A DNA stretch of 64,000 bases from Actinokineospora iranica (lineage in GTDB: Bacteria; Actinomycetota; Actinomycetes; Mycobacteriales; Pseudonocardiaceae), in NCBI RefSeq assembly GCF_900101685.1, contig NZ_FMZZ01000015.1:94531-158530 (forward strand), given 5' to 3'. How positions within the stretch are numbered: the stretch's first letter is position 1; the number at the start of each line of letters is the position of its first letter. The position numbers were made by a program, and so were the translations under genes. Below are positions 1-8,165 of this stretch, one piece after another. The notes beneath the pieces were generated by a model. It did no database searches, had not been told where the DNA came from, and was given only the letters and a program-made list of their open reading frames with translations.

Positions 1-138
1 AGCCACCACATCCACCACCGGCGCGGGCGCCTCCCGGCACAACCGGTCGCACCGACCGGTCATCCACCCGTCGAGCAACGCGTCCCCGACGACAACCACC
101 CGCGGCCCGTCCTGCCCACCCGAGATCCAGTGCTCCAT
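1..138 (-). CDS. PfkB-family sugar kinase, N-terminal part, cut by window edge
   Basis: Only the first 46 residues are in the window. They read as the opening beta-strand of a PfkB/ribokinase fold: VVVVGDALLDGWMTGRCDRL followed by CREAPAPVVDVVA. The order VVGD-x-LLD, then an R-L-C-x-E/D-A-P-x-PVVD block, is the start seen in HldE/RfaE heptose-7-phosphate kinases, and the hldE gene at 8872-10176 in this window begins in the same way. The family phosphorylates a sugar with ATP in the cytosol. The ATG at 138 was chosen because the conserved strand follows it; an in-frame GTG lies about 14 codons upstream. Having a second HldE-like kinase near the heptose cluster is unusual. Sugar specificity cannot be judged from this fragment. 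Confidence 0.6.
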   Translation of the reverse strand, partial: MEHWISGGQDGPRVVVVGDALLDGWMTGRCDRLCREAPAPVVDVVA

Positions 139-228
139 AGCCGCCGGATACCCGTCCTCCGACCGGGAAACCACCCGCGCCCGATGTGTGTGCGCGCGCA
201 CGACGGGGTGGCCCGCGCGCCAACGCTC

Positions 229-1434
229 TCAGTACTCCTGGTTGCCGCTGCCCGTGCTGCCGGAGCCGCCGCTGTCGGAGCCAAGTGAGTCGGCGTTGGG
301 GCGCTCCGACGGTTCGTCGTCGGCGCGCCCAACCTGCCCGCGCGGAACCGCGTCGCTGTGCTGGAGGTCGCCGCCGCGATCGATCACCACCGCGTCGCCT
401 CGGTCGATCGCCTGTTTCACCAGGGCCTTCAGTTGGTCTTCGCCCGCGTCCGGGTGTTGCGCGGCGATCCGCCGTCCCAGTTCGTTGTTGTAGAGGTCCA
501 TCGCCTCTTGGTCCGGTCGGTTGCCGGGCAACCTCTCATGCGCGGTGGTGAAGCGTTCCGCCCAGTCATCGCCGAACCTCCGGGCCAGCAACGCGTTGGC
601 GTAGGTGTGCCGGAAGGCATCCAGGTGGTTGTCTTGTTGTTCCTTGTCGGGGAACTGTTCGTTGGCCGCGTCGATCGCCTTCTGCCGAATCTCCTGAACG
701 TCGCGCTGTCCACGGAATCCGATGTCGTCGAGCAGGTCCCGCTCAGTCTTGGTTATCTCCTTGCCGTACTTGGGAACCGGGAATTTGACGGTGCCGTCCG
801 GGTCCGGTTCCACCTGGTACTTCTGGAGAATCTCCCACGTCGACGGCTTGCGCAGCTGTCCTGGTAGCGCCATTGGCTCGGTCAGCGCGGTCATGGTGGT
901 GGCGTGCGCGTCCTGCGCCCGGGTGAGCACCGAACCCGCCTGGGACAGCAACGGCCCAGCCAGGTGGGCCTGGTGAACGAGTCGCACTTCGTCGTCACCC
1001 GCCGCCTCCGCGGTGTTCAGGATCTCGGTCAGCGACTGGCGAATCTCTCCGTGCTCCTTCCGCAACTGGCGCAGTCTGCCTGCCAGAACGCCTACTGCCT
1101 CCGCGACGACATCGAACACCTGCTTGCCGAGTTCGAGTTCCGAGCCGTACCAGTTGATGCTCCGCGCAGCGGCATTCCCTGCCCGCCCGGACCACACCGC
1201 GGGAATCCGGGTGCCGCCGACGGTCTTGGCCTGAGCACCGACCTCCTGCACACCGGCGCCCGCGTTCCGGTATGCCGCGGCCAGATCGTCCAGGCTGTCC
1301 GGGTTGCCGGGAACCTCGTCGAACAGTCTGATCGCCGAACGCAGCGTGGCCACCACAGTGGCCGCGCTGACCGCTTTCGCCATCGAAGTCAGCTCACCCG
1401 CCTTACGGACCAGTTCGCTCGCGGGCACAGCCAT
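229..1434 (-). CDS. DUF6973-type protein with ESX/type VII-like N-terminal helices
   Basis: A 401-residue protein with no signal peptide. Roughly residues 1-190 are long alanine-rich helices with a central SGRAGNAAARSINW segment (a WxG-like turn), as in ESX/type VII-associated proteins. Residues about 200-345 contain a conserved block with HLDAFRHTYANALLARRFG, then AHE and MDLYNNELGRRIA, which I match to DUF6973 from memory. The tail is glycine/serine-rich. The start ATG overlaps the stop of the small upstream gene as TAATG, so the two are translationally coupled. This layout resembles type VII-secreted polymorphic toxins with a helical N-terminal carrier and a C-terminal activity domain, but the activity of DUF6973 is not known to me. 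An Imm1-like gene lies upstream beyond an MFS gene. Confidence 0.6.
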   Translation of the reverse strand: MAVPASELVRKAGELTSMAKAVSAATVVATLRSAIRLFDEVPGNPDSLDDLAAAYRNAGAGVQEVGAQAKTVGGTRIPAVWSGRAGNAAARSINWYGSELELGKQVFDVVAEAVGVLAGRLRQLRKEHGEIRQSLTEILNTAEAAGDDEVRLVHQAHLAGPLLSQAGSVLTRAQDAHATTMTALTEPMALPGQLRKPSTWEILQKYQVEPDPDGTVKFPVPKYGKEITKTERDLLDDIGFRGQRDVQEIRQKAIDAANEQFPDKEQQDNHLDAFRHTYANALLARRFGDDWAERFTTAHERLPGNRPDQEAMDLYNNELGRRIAAQHPDAGEDQLKALVKQAIDRGDAVVIDRGGDLQHSDAVPRGQVGRADDEPSERPNADSLGSDSGGSGSTGSGNQEY

Positions 1435-1736
1435 TAGTCGCCACCTCCGAAGGAACGCTCGCCCGCGCCGTCCGTGCCGGTGTAGGCCAGCGCGGAATCC
1501 GAGACCGAGTCGGCGAGGGAAGTCAGGTGGTCGACGTGCTTGCCGAGGCTGGTGAAAGTCGCGTCCTGTAACGCCTCGTGAGCCTTGCCGCACTCGACGG
1601 TGCCGAAGGCCGCGGCGCCGTCGCCCGTCTTCTCGTCCCAACTCTTGCGCACTGACCGGAGGTCCGCGGCCGTGCCGCGGACCAGGTTGGTGATCGTCTT
1701 CAGATCTTGCGGAGTTACCTGGAATCCATTTCCCAT
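1434..1736 (-). CDS. small ESX/WXG100-like protein
   Basis: A 100-residue protein. It starts MGNGFQVTPQDLKT and forms two helices around a central KSWDEKTGDG turn, followed by a second helix ending in a glycine-rich tail. Size, helical hairpin and position fit the actinobacterial type VII secretion target family (EspC/DUF2580-like), which usually partners a larger cargo protein. Its stop overlaps the start of the DUF6973 gene as TAATG, so they are probably co-translated and may be co-secreted. No ESX core components (EccC and similar) are in the window. The start at 1736 is the first ATG before the conserved part. Confidence 0.6.
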   Translation of the reverse strand: MGNGFQVTPQDLKTITNLVRGTAADLRSVRKSWDEKTGDGAAAFGTVECGKAHEALQDATFTSLGKHVDHLTSLADSVSDSALAYTGTDGAGERSFGGGD

Positions 1737-1888
1737 CGCCGTTCCCTCACCTGTCCACGCCGAACCCATGTGCTTTCGAGCGTGCCAGAACCACCGCACA
1801 GAATCCGCACATGAACGCCAGGAGGCGGGCGACGGACCCGTCGTATGGGGCTGGAGGAGGATTTGTCGGCGCCGCACTCATCGTCGGG

Positions 1889-3160
1889 TCAGCGAGCGCA
1901 CGAAGACGCTGGACCTGTGCGGCCGAGGACGAGCCACAGGGCGGCCATGGCCGCGCCGATTCCGGCCCCGAGCAGGGAAACCCGCACGCCGAGCGCGTCG
2001 CCCGCCAGGCCACCGGCGAGAGCGCCCAGCGGGGCCAGCCCCCACACCGTCGTCCGAATGGTCGCGTTCACCCGGCCGTGCAGGTGATCCGGGGTGAGCG
2101 CGTAGCGGACCGGGACCTGCAGCACGTTGTAGACCTGCATGGCGAACCACATCAGCGCCTGCGACCCGGCGACCACCGCGACCGAGGCCGCCACCGCCCC
2201 GCCCGCCGCCACGACCAGGCAGGACGCCGCTCCCGCGACCACGATGGCCGCCGCCATCGTCGGGCCGGAGCCGAACCGCGCGCCGAGACGGGCGGCGACC
2301 GCCGACCCCGCCAGCCCCCCGACCGCCCCGGCGGACAACGTGGCCCCGAGGACAGACGGTGACAAAGCCAAGTCACGCACCAGGTACAGCACGAGGACCG
2401 CGGTGAACGCGTTGTAGAAGAAGATGTGCGTCGCCGTGCACAGGGTCACGTGGCGCAGAACCCGCTTGCCGAACACCGCCCGCGCGCCCGCCGCGATCTG
2501 CCGTGCCATCGAGTCCCGCTCCACCGCCCGACCCGCGCTCTCCGGCACCCGGATGCCCCCGGCGGTCACGGCCGACACCAGGAAACTGAGCGCGTCGGCC
2601 ACAATCGCCACCGGCGCCGACAGCGCCTGCACGAGCCAACCCGCCACCGCGGGCCCGGAAACCTGCGAGACCGACTGGCCGACCTCCAACGCCCCCTGCC
2701 CTGCGGTGAGCTGGGCGCGGGGAACCACCAACGGCACCAGCGCGAGCGCCGCGATATCAGCGAACACCGCGAACACGCCCGCCACGAACGCCACCCCCGC
2801 CAACAACCCGAGCGACAGCACCCCGCCGACCGCGGCGGCGGGCACCACCCCGAGGGCGACCGCCTGCCCCACCCCGCACACCACCAGCACCCGCTTGCGC
2901 GGCAACCGGTCCACCCACACCCCGGCGGGCAACCCGAACAGGAGATAAGGCACCCGCCCACAAGCGGCGAGAACCCCCATCTCCCACGCGCCCGCCCCCA
3001 GCGTCACCACCGCGACCAACGGCAACGCGACCACAGTCACCTGCGACCCAACCAGCGACACGCTTTGCCCCGCCCAGAGCAACACAAAAGACCTGTTGCG
3101 GCGCAACGGCACCGAGTCAGCAGACGGCGCGACGCCGCTCGACACCTTCACCCGCCCCAC
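1889..3160 (-). CDS. MFS transporter (EntS/MFS_3-like exporter)
   Basis: A protein of about 423 residues with roughly 12 hydrophobic segments. It begins RRNRSFVLLWAGQSVSLVGSQ, the usual opening of MFS_3/EntS-type exporters of actinomycetes, and has the loop 2-3 motif GVWVDRLPRKRVLVV. These proteins export small molecules using the proton gradient in the cytoplasmic membrane. The substrate cannot be inferred. Its start overlaps the end of the upstream Imm1-like gene by 13 bp, so the two may be co-transcribed. An in-frame GTG four codons downstream is an alternative start. Confidence 0.85.
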   Translation of the reverse strand: MGRVKVSSGVAPSADSVPLRRNRSFVLLWAGQSVSLVGSQVTVVALPLVAVVTLGAGAWEMGVLAACGRVPYLLFGLPAGVWVDRLPRKRVLVVCGVGQAVALGVVPAAAVGGVLSLGLLAGVAFVAGVFAVFADIAALALVPLVVPRAQLTAGQGALEVGQSVSQVSGPAVAGWLVQALSAPVAIVADALSFLVSAVTAGGIRVPESAGRAVERDSMARQIAAGARAVFGKRVLRHVTLCTATHIFFYNAFTAVLVLYLVRDLALSPSVLGATLSAGAVGGLAGSAVAARLGARFGSGPTMAAAIVVAGAASCLVVAAGGAVAASVAVVAGSQALMWFAMQVYNVLQVPVRYALTPDHLHGRVNATIRTTVWGLAPLGALAGGLAGDALGVRVSLLGAGIGAAMAALWLVLGRTGPASSCAR

Positions 3161-3645
3161 TCAGGCGTCATTTCACTCAAACACCGATTCAAACGGCGCC
3201 GCTTCCTGCCATCGCGCACACGTGGGGCGGCCCCGCGCAAGAACTCGTCGAGCGCAGCGTAGGCAATCTCCACAGCCACTTCAGCGTACGGTGGCACGGC
3301 TGTCTCATGCGAACCAGCCAGGAAATAGCTCAACCATTCACGATTGACCCCATCCGCAGGAACGTAGTCAGCATCCTGGGTCGTCCAAATCAACACGCCG
3401 ACTTCGTCGTGAACGCCGACAGTAATCGATTCTTCATCGCGAGAAAACGGGTCGACGTCACCAGCGGAGGCGATCACCCGTGGCGGCATGTGGGCGGCGT
3501 TCGGATACGCCTCTTCCGGGTAGTGATCGCCATGTCGATTTGCCACTCCGTCACGGGGCGACAACGTGCTCATTCCGCCAGAACTCAGGTGGGCGAGTCT
3601 GGCCAGCACCGCGCCGAGTCGGGCGGCCGACCGGTCGATCGACAC
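3148..3645 (-). CDS. Imm1-like immunity protein
   Basis: A 165-residue soluble protein. Its second half has the pattern of Imm1 (PF14430-type) immunity proteins: VGVHDEVGVLIWTT, then a short spacer, YVPADGVNREWLSYFLAGSH, and EVAVEIAYAALDEFLRG with an acidic/aromatic bias. Imm1 proteins neutralise deaminase or nuclease toxins of polymorphic toxin systems. No cognate toxin lies directly next to it. The DUF6973 protein of the same strand, beyond the MFS gene, is the nearest candidate. The family call is from recalled pattern only. Confidence 0.5.
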   Translation of the reverse strand: MSIDRSAARLGAVLARLAHLSSGGMSTLSPRDGVANRHGDHYPEEAYPNAAHMPPRVIASAGDVDPFSRDEESITVGVHDEVGVLIWTTQDADYVPADGVNREWLSYFLAGSHETAVPPYAEVAVEIAYAALDEFLRGAAPRVRDGRKRRRLNRCLSEMTPEWGG

Positions 3646-3676
3646 CAGCGCATCTTAGGTGGGGACTCGTGGCCCG

Positions 3677-4198
3677 CTACCGGAGAAGAGCGAACACCCA
3701 CCGGACGGCCTCGGTCAGCGTCGTGGCGACGACGGGGGCTGCCGCGACCTCGGCGGGGCGGGTGACCGGGGTCGGGACCAGGACCGGGTGGGCGCCCGCG
3801 GCCTGGGCGGCGGCGACGTCGGCGCCGATGTCGCCGATCAGGACCGTGTCCTGTGGGGGGACGCCGAGGTCGGCGCAGGCTTGGCGGACCAGGCCCGGTT
3901 CGGGTTTGCGGCAGCGGCAGCCGTCGGCTGGGCCGTGGGGGCAGAAGCGCCAGGTGTCGAGGCCGCCCAGGAGGGTGTCGGTCCGGGTGTTCACCGCGCG
4001 CACCTGGTCGACGGTGAGCAGGCCGCGGGCGATGCCGGACTGGTTGGAGACCACGCCGGTCGCCAGGCCCGCGGCGCGGACGGCGTCGACGGCGGCGCGG
4101 GCGTCCGGGACGAGGCGGACCAGGGCTGGGTCGCCGTTGTAGGGGACGTCGTGCACCAGGGTCCCGTCTCGGTCGAACAGGACGGCGCGGGGAGGCAT
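3677..4198 (-). CDS. gmhB: D-glycero-D-manno-heptose 1,7-bisphosphate phosphatase (HAD, GmhB-like)
   Basis: A 173-residue HAD phosphatase that removes the C7 phosphate from heptose 1,7-bisphosphate in ADP- or GDP-heptose synthesis. Visible motifs are FDRDGTLV (motif I, nucleophile D plus acid D), VVSNQSGIARG (motif II), a Cys/His zinc loop CPHGPADGCRCRKPEPG typical of GmhB and histidinol-phosphatase relatives, and LIGDIGAD (motif IV). Length matches the family. It is divergent from the GT9 gene starting 73 bp away, so the two probably share a promoter region. The heptose role rests on gmhA and hldE being in the same cluster; on sequence alone it could be a related HAD phosphatase. Confidence 0.82.
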   Translation of the reverse strand: MPPRAVLFDRDGTLVHDVPYNGDPALVRLVPDARAAVDAVRAAGLATGVVSNQSGIARGLLTVDQVRAVNTRTDTLLGGLDTWRFCPHGPADGCRCRKPEPGLVRQACADLGVPPQDTVLIGDIGADVAAAQAAGAHPVLVPTPVTRPAEVAAAPVVATTLTEAVRWVFALLR

Positions 4199-4270
4199 GG
4201 GGTGCGCTTACCCGGGTGGCGGCGCGGCAAACCCCGGTTTGTCCGGCCCGCGCCAGGGTATGCCGGGGCC

Positions 4271-5371
4271 GTGCAGACCATCGGCCCGTTGGGCGACCCG
4301 TTTCCGAATGTCGCGCGCATCGCCGTCCTGCGTGGCGGTGGGCTGGGCGACCTGCTCATGGCCCTGCCCGCCATCGAGGCGCTGGACCACGCCTATCCCG
4401 ACGCCGAGATCGTGCTGCTCGGCGCGCCCGCGCACGCCGCGCTGCTGCGGGACCGGCCGGGGCCGGTGGACTCGGTGGCGCCGCTGCCCCGGGCCGAGGG
4501 CGTGCACGGCTTGGGCGGGACCGACGATGCGGCCGTCGCCCGGTTCTTCGCCGAACTGGGGCCGGTGGACCTCGGGGTCCAGGTGCACGGCGGCGGCCGG
4601 TGGTCCAACCCGTTCCTGCTGCGGGCCGCGCCGACCTGGACGGTCGGGTCGCGCACCGACGACGCGGCGGCGCTGACCCGGTGGCTGCCGTTCCGGTACT
4701 TCCAGCACGAGACCATGCGCGCGCTGGAGGTCGCCGGGCTGGCCGGGGCCGCGCCGACCATGGTGCAGGCGAGCCTGTCGGTCACCGAGCGCGACCTCGA
4801 CGCGGCGGCCGCGGCGCTGGGGCCCAGGGAGCGGCCGCTCGTGGCCATCCACCCGGGCGCGACCGACCCTCGGCGGCGGTGGCCCGCGCGGCGGTTCGGG
4901 GAGGTCGCGGCGACCGCGGCCAAAACCGCAGACGTCGTGGTGGTCGGCGCGGCGGACGACGCGGCGCTCGGCGCGGAGATCGTGAACGCCGTGCCCGCCG
5001 CTCCGCGCGGGCGGGTGGTGTCGGTGGCGGGCGAGTTGAGCCTGCCCGCGCTGGTGGGTGTGCTCGCCTCGGCGAGCGTCATGGTGGCCAACGACAGCGG
5101 GCCCCGGCACATCGCGCAGGCGGTCGGCACGCCCACTGTCTCGGTCTACTGGATGGGCAACGTGATCAACGCGGGGCCGCCCGGCCGCCACGACCACCGG
5201 GTCCACATCTCCTGGACGGCGCACTGCCCGGTCTGCCAGGTGTCGTGCACGCGGCAGGACATTCCGCGCTGCCCGCACGATGTGTCCTTTGTGGATGAGG
5301 TGACCGTGGACGAGATCGCGGACGACGTGCTGGACCTGCTCGACCGCGCCGAAGAGCTGGAGTGCGCGTGA
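4271..5371 (+). CDS. GT9 family glycosyltransferase (heptosyltransferase-like)
   Basis: A 366-residue GT-B enzyme of family GT9, which transfers heptose from ADP-heptose. The N-terminal domain opens with IAVLRGGGLGDLLMALPAI, the GT9 signature for the acceptor-side Rossmann fold. The C-terminal domain has VAIHPGATDPRRRWP and then ANDSGPRHIAQAVGTPTVSVYW, the nucleotide-sugar site. A C-terminal Cys cluster (CPVCQVSCTRQDIPRCPHD) is extra. The GTG start was chosen because it directly precedes the conserved strand. It overlaps the next GT9 gene. The acceptor in a monoderm host is unknown. Confidence 0.85.
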   Translation: MQTIGPLGDPFPNVARIAVLRGGGLGDLLMALPAIEALDHAYPDAEIVLLGAPAHAALLRDRPGPVDSVAPLPRAEGVHGLGGTDDAAVARFFAELGPVDLGVQVHGGGRWSNPFLLRAAPTWTVGSRTDDAAALTRWLPFRYFQHETMRALEVAGLAGAAPTMVQASLSVTERDLDAAAAALGPRERPLVAIHPGATDPRRRWPARRFGEVAATAAKTADVVVVGAADDAALGAEIVNAVPAAPRGRVVSVAGELSLPALVGVLASASVMVANDSGPRHIAQAVGTPTVSVYWMGNVINAGPPGRHDHRVHISWTAHCPVCQVSCTRQDIPRCPHDVSFVDEVTVDEIADDVLDLLDRAEELECA

Positions 5372-6330
5372 TCCTGGTGCTGCGCGCGCTGAAGCTGGGC
5401 GACCTGCTCGTGGCCGTGCCCGCGCTGCGCGCCATCCGCGCGCACTGGCCGGACCAGGACATCGTGCTGGCGACCAGCGGCTGGCTCGCCCCGCTGGTGG
5501 AGCTGATCGGGGCCGTCGACCGCGTGCTGCCGGTCAAGGGCTTGGAACCGCTGGATGTCGAACGCCCTGACGTCACCGTCAACCTGCACGGCGCGGGGCC
5601 GGAAAGCGACGAGATCCTGGACGCGCTGGGCGCACCGAGGCGCGTCGGCTACGGGCGGTCCGGGCCGCACTGGGAGGACGGCTTCCACGAGCGGGTCCGG
5701 ATGTGCCGGTTGCTGATCGCGCACGGCATCCCCGCCGACCCCGACGACCTGCGGCTGGCGCGGCCCGCGATCCCCTCGCCCGCCCCGGGCGCGGTGCTGG
5801 TGCACCCCGGGGCGGCCTACGGCAGCAAGATCTGGCCCGCCGAGCGGTTCGCCGCCGTCATCGCCGAGCTGAGCGGGCCGGTCGTGGTGACCGGGTCGGC
5901 CATCGAGCGCGGCCTGGCCGAGCGGGTGGTCGCGCTGGCGGGGCTGGCGCCGGAGGCCGTGCTCGCCGGGCGGACCTCGCTGCTGGAACTGGCCGCTCTG
6001 GTCGCGCACGCCGCGCTGGTCGTCTGCGGGGACACCGGGACCGCGCACCTCGCCTACGCCTTCGGCACGCCGTCGGTGGTGCTGTTCGGCCCGGTCGGGC
6101 CGGAGATCTGGGGGCCGCCGCCCGGCCCGCACATTTCCCTGTCCGCGGAGGGGTTGCGGCGCGGCGACCCGTTCGCCGACGACCCCGACCCCGCGTTGCT
6201 CGGGGTCGGGGTCGGGGACGTGCTCACGGCCGCACGGACGCTGCGGCCGGAGCGGGTGACAGGTGGACCACCTTCGTCGCGGTCAGCTCGTCCAGCAGCT
6301 CCGGCCCGTAGCCGAACCCGTGCCCGCTGA
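5362..6330 (+). CDS. second GT9 family glycosyltransferase
   Basis: A 322-residue GT9 enzyme. It starts VRVILVLRALKLGDLLVAVP and carries VLVHPGAAYGSKIWPAERF and CGDTGTAHLAYAFGTPSVVL, both diagnostic of the donor-binding half. It is shorter than enterobacterial WaaC/WaaF proteins by a few tens of residues. The first GTG was taken; a second GTG two codons later would give a GTGA overlap with the preceding gene. The last ~35 residues (Pro/Ser/Arg-rich) overlap the convergent aldehyde dehydrogenase gene by about 107 bp and are probably not part of the fold. It is very likely co-transcribed with the preceding GT9. Confidence 0.83.
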   Translation: MRVILVLRALKLGDLLVAVPALRAIRAHWPDQDIVLATSGWLAPLVELIGAVDRVLPVKGLEPLDVERPDVTVNLHGAGPESDEILDALGAPRRVGYGRSGPHWEDGFHERVRMCRLLIAHGIPADPDDLRLARPAIPSPAPGAVLVHPGAAYGSKIWPAERFAAVIAELSGPVVVTGSAIERGLAERVVALAGLAPEAVLAGRTSLLELAALVAHAALVVCGDTGTAHLAYAFGTPSVVLFGPVGPEIWGPPPGPHISLSAEGLRRGDPFADDPDPALLGVGVGDVLTAARTLRPERVTGGPPSSRSARPAAPARSRTRAR

Positions 6331-7519
6331 GCCCGCGCGGCTGCGCCGCCCCGCCCGGGGCCCCGCCGAACACCGCGTTGACCTTGACCGTGCCGACCGG
6401 AAGCTCGCGCCACGCCCGCTGCGCGTGCTCCATCGACGCGGAGAGCACCGACGCCGCCAAGCCGTAGCCGCCTGAGCACGCCAGCGCCAGGGCATGGTCG
6501 AAGTCGGAGACCACCACGACCGGCGCGACCGGGCCGAACGTCTCCTCGGTGACGACCCGCAGGTCCGGCCCGCAGTCGGTCAGGACCGTCGCCGGGTAGC
6601 GGCTGCCCTCCCCGTCCGGAATCCGGCCGCCCGCGAGCAGCCGCGCGCCGCTGGCCACGGCCTCGGCGACGTGGGCGTGCACGGCGTCGCGGTGCGCGCG
6701 GTCGACCAGCGGGCACATGCGCTTGTCCCACTCGCCTGCCTGCCGCACGAGGGCAGCCAGGAACGGCTCGGCGACCGCCCGGTGCGCGTAGATCCGCTCC
6801 ACGCTGGTGCAGACCTGGCCCGCGTTGGCGAACGCGCCGAGCGCGGCCTGCTCGGCGGCCCACTCCGGGTCGACGTCGGCGTCCACGATCAGCGGGTCGT
6901 TGCCGCCGTTCTCCAGCAGCGTGCGGGCCCCGGTCCTTGCGGCGGCCTCGGCGATCGCGCGACCGGTCCTGGTCGACCCGACGTGGGCGACCACGTCGAC
7001 GCCCGGGTCGGCCACCAGGTTCGCGCCCACCGAGGCGTCGCCGGTGACCGTGGTGAGCACGTCGGGCGGCAGGTGGGCGGAAAGGATGGACCCGAGCAGG
7101 TCGCCGGTCTTCGGCGCGCGCTCGCTGGGCTTGTGGATGACGGTGTTCCCGGTGACCAGCGCGGCCCCGATCAGTCCACACGCGACAGCAACCGGGTCGT
7201 TCCACGGGGTGAGCGCCACGACGACCCCGCGCGGCTGCGGGACCATCAGGTCGGTGGCGTCCCAGCCGCCTTGCAGCGCGCGGCCCCGGTGCAACGGGCC
7301 GAGTTCGGCGTACTGCTCCAATGTGGACACACCAGCGAGGACGGAACCGGTCGCGCCCTCGCGGTCCCGGTTGGTCTCGGCGTGCGCGTCGACCACCTCG
7401 TCGACCCGGGCGCGCAGTTCGGCCGCGGCCTCGCGGACCGCGGCGGCGCGTTCGGCGGGGGCGGTGCGCGACCAGGACCCGAACGCCGCCCGGGCGGCTT
7501 GGACGACCTGCTCGACCAT
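6224..7519 (-). CDS. NAD(P)-dependent aldehyde dehydrogenase
   Basis: A 431-residue member of the ALDH superfamily, which oxidises an aldehyde to an acid. The cofactor site VVALTPWNDPVAVACGLIGA, the base in TLLENGGNDP (catalytic Glu) and the nucleophile in NAGQVCTSVERIY (catalytic Cys) are all intact, as is EETFGPV. It is about 50 residues shorter at the N-terminus than typical 480-residue members. The ATG at 7519 is preceded by GGAG at good spacing. It sits at the 3' end of the minus-strand heptose operon, 31 bp after udgX. Its substrate is unknown; oxidation of a sugar or linker aldehyde is only a guess from context. Confidence 0.85.
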   Translation of the reverse strand: MVEQVVQAARAAFGSWSRTAPAERAAAVREAAAELRARVDEVVDAHAETNRDREGATGSVLAGVSTLEQYAELGPLHRGRALQGGWDATDLMVPQPRGVVVALTPWNDPVAVACGLIGAALVTGNTVIHKPSERAPKTGDLLGSILSAHLPPDVLTTVTGDASVGANLVADPGVDVVAHVGSTRTGRAIAEAAARTGARTLLENGGNDPLIVDADVDPEWAAEQAALGAFANAGQVCTSVERIYAHRAVAEPFLAALVRQAGEWDKRMCPLVDRAHRDAVHAHVAEAVASGARLLAGGRIPDGEGSRYPATVLTDCGPDLRVVTEETFGPVAPVVVVSDFDHALALACSGGYGLAASVLSASMEHAQRAWRELPVGTVKVNAVFGGAPGGAAQPRGLSGHGFGYGPELLDELTATKVVHLSPAPAAASVRP

Positions 7520-7550
7520 CACGTTGCTCCGTTCGTGTAGGGGACAAGAG

Positions 7551-8165
7551 TCACGCCACCACCCGCAGGTCGGCGACGAAATCGGCGTAGGCCTGGTCCC
7601 GGTCGGGGGCGCGCAGCACCGCCGAGGGGTGCACGGTGGCGACCACGCGTAGGCCCTCGAACACGCCCTCCGGCGGGCTGATCACCGAGCCCCGGTTCTC
7701 GGTGAGTCGGAAACCGGTTCCCAGCACGGCTTTCGCCGCTGTGGCGCCCAGGCACACGACCGTGTCCGGGCGCACCCGGGACAGCTCGGCCAGCAGCCAC
7801 GGCAGGCACGCCACGACCTCGGTGCGGCCCGGTGTCTTGTGGATGCGGCGTTTTCCGCGCTGGTCGAACCGGAAGTGCTTGACCGCGTTGGTGACGTAGA
7901 CGCTGTCGCGGTCGATGCCGACCTCATCGAGAGCGCGGTCGAGCAGTTTGCCCGCCGGGCCGGTGAACGGCTCACCGGTGATGTCCTCGCGGTCGCCGGG
8001 CTGCTCACCGATCAGCATCACCGACGCCGAGGGCGATCCCGCGCCGAACACCGCCTGCGTGGCGTGCCGGTAGAGGTCGCAGCCGTGACAGGACTGCGCA
8101 GCGGCGCGCAGGTCGTCCAGGCCGCCCGCCGCTGGCACGTACGGCTCGGCGGTGGTCACGGCCAC
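7551..8165 (-). CDS. udgX: UdgX family uracil-DNA glycosylase
   Basis: A protein of about 204 residues, related to family 4 uracil-DNA glycosylases. It has the Fe-S cysteine pair CHGCDLY, motif GEQPGDREDITGEPF, and the loop QRGKRRIHKTPGR. That KRRIHK loop with its histidine is the hallmark of UdgX, which becomes covalently attached to the abasic site after cutting out uracil. The C-terminal motif HPSAVLR is present. Start choice: the GTG at 8165 has GGAG five bases upstream; other in-frame starts lie at 8159 and 8186. It overlaps the end of the SDR gene and follows the heptose genes, an odd setting for a DNA repair enzyme. Confidence 0.88.
   Translation of the reverse strand: MAVTTAEPYVPAAGGLDDLRAAAQSCHGCDLYRHATQAVFGAGSPSASVMLIGEQPGDREDITGEPFTGPAGKLLDRALDEVGIDRDSVYVTNAVKHFRFDQRGKRRIHKTPGRTEVVACLPWLLAELSRVRPDTVVCLGATAAKAVLGTGFRLTENRGSVISPPEGVFEGLRVVATVHPSAVLRAPDRDQAYADFVADLRVVA

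Noticed and set aside
3659..4270. N-terminal extension of the first GT9 protein through the gmhB region
   Set aside because: The stretch is antisense to gmhB and has no GT9 sequence; the conserved strand begins after the GTG at 4271.
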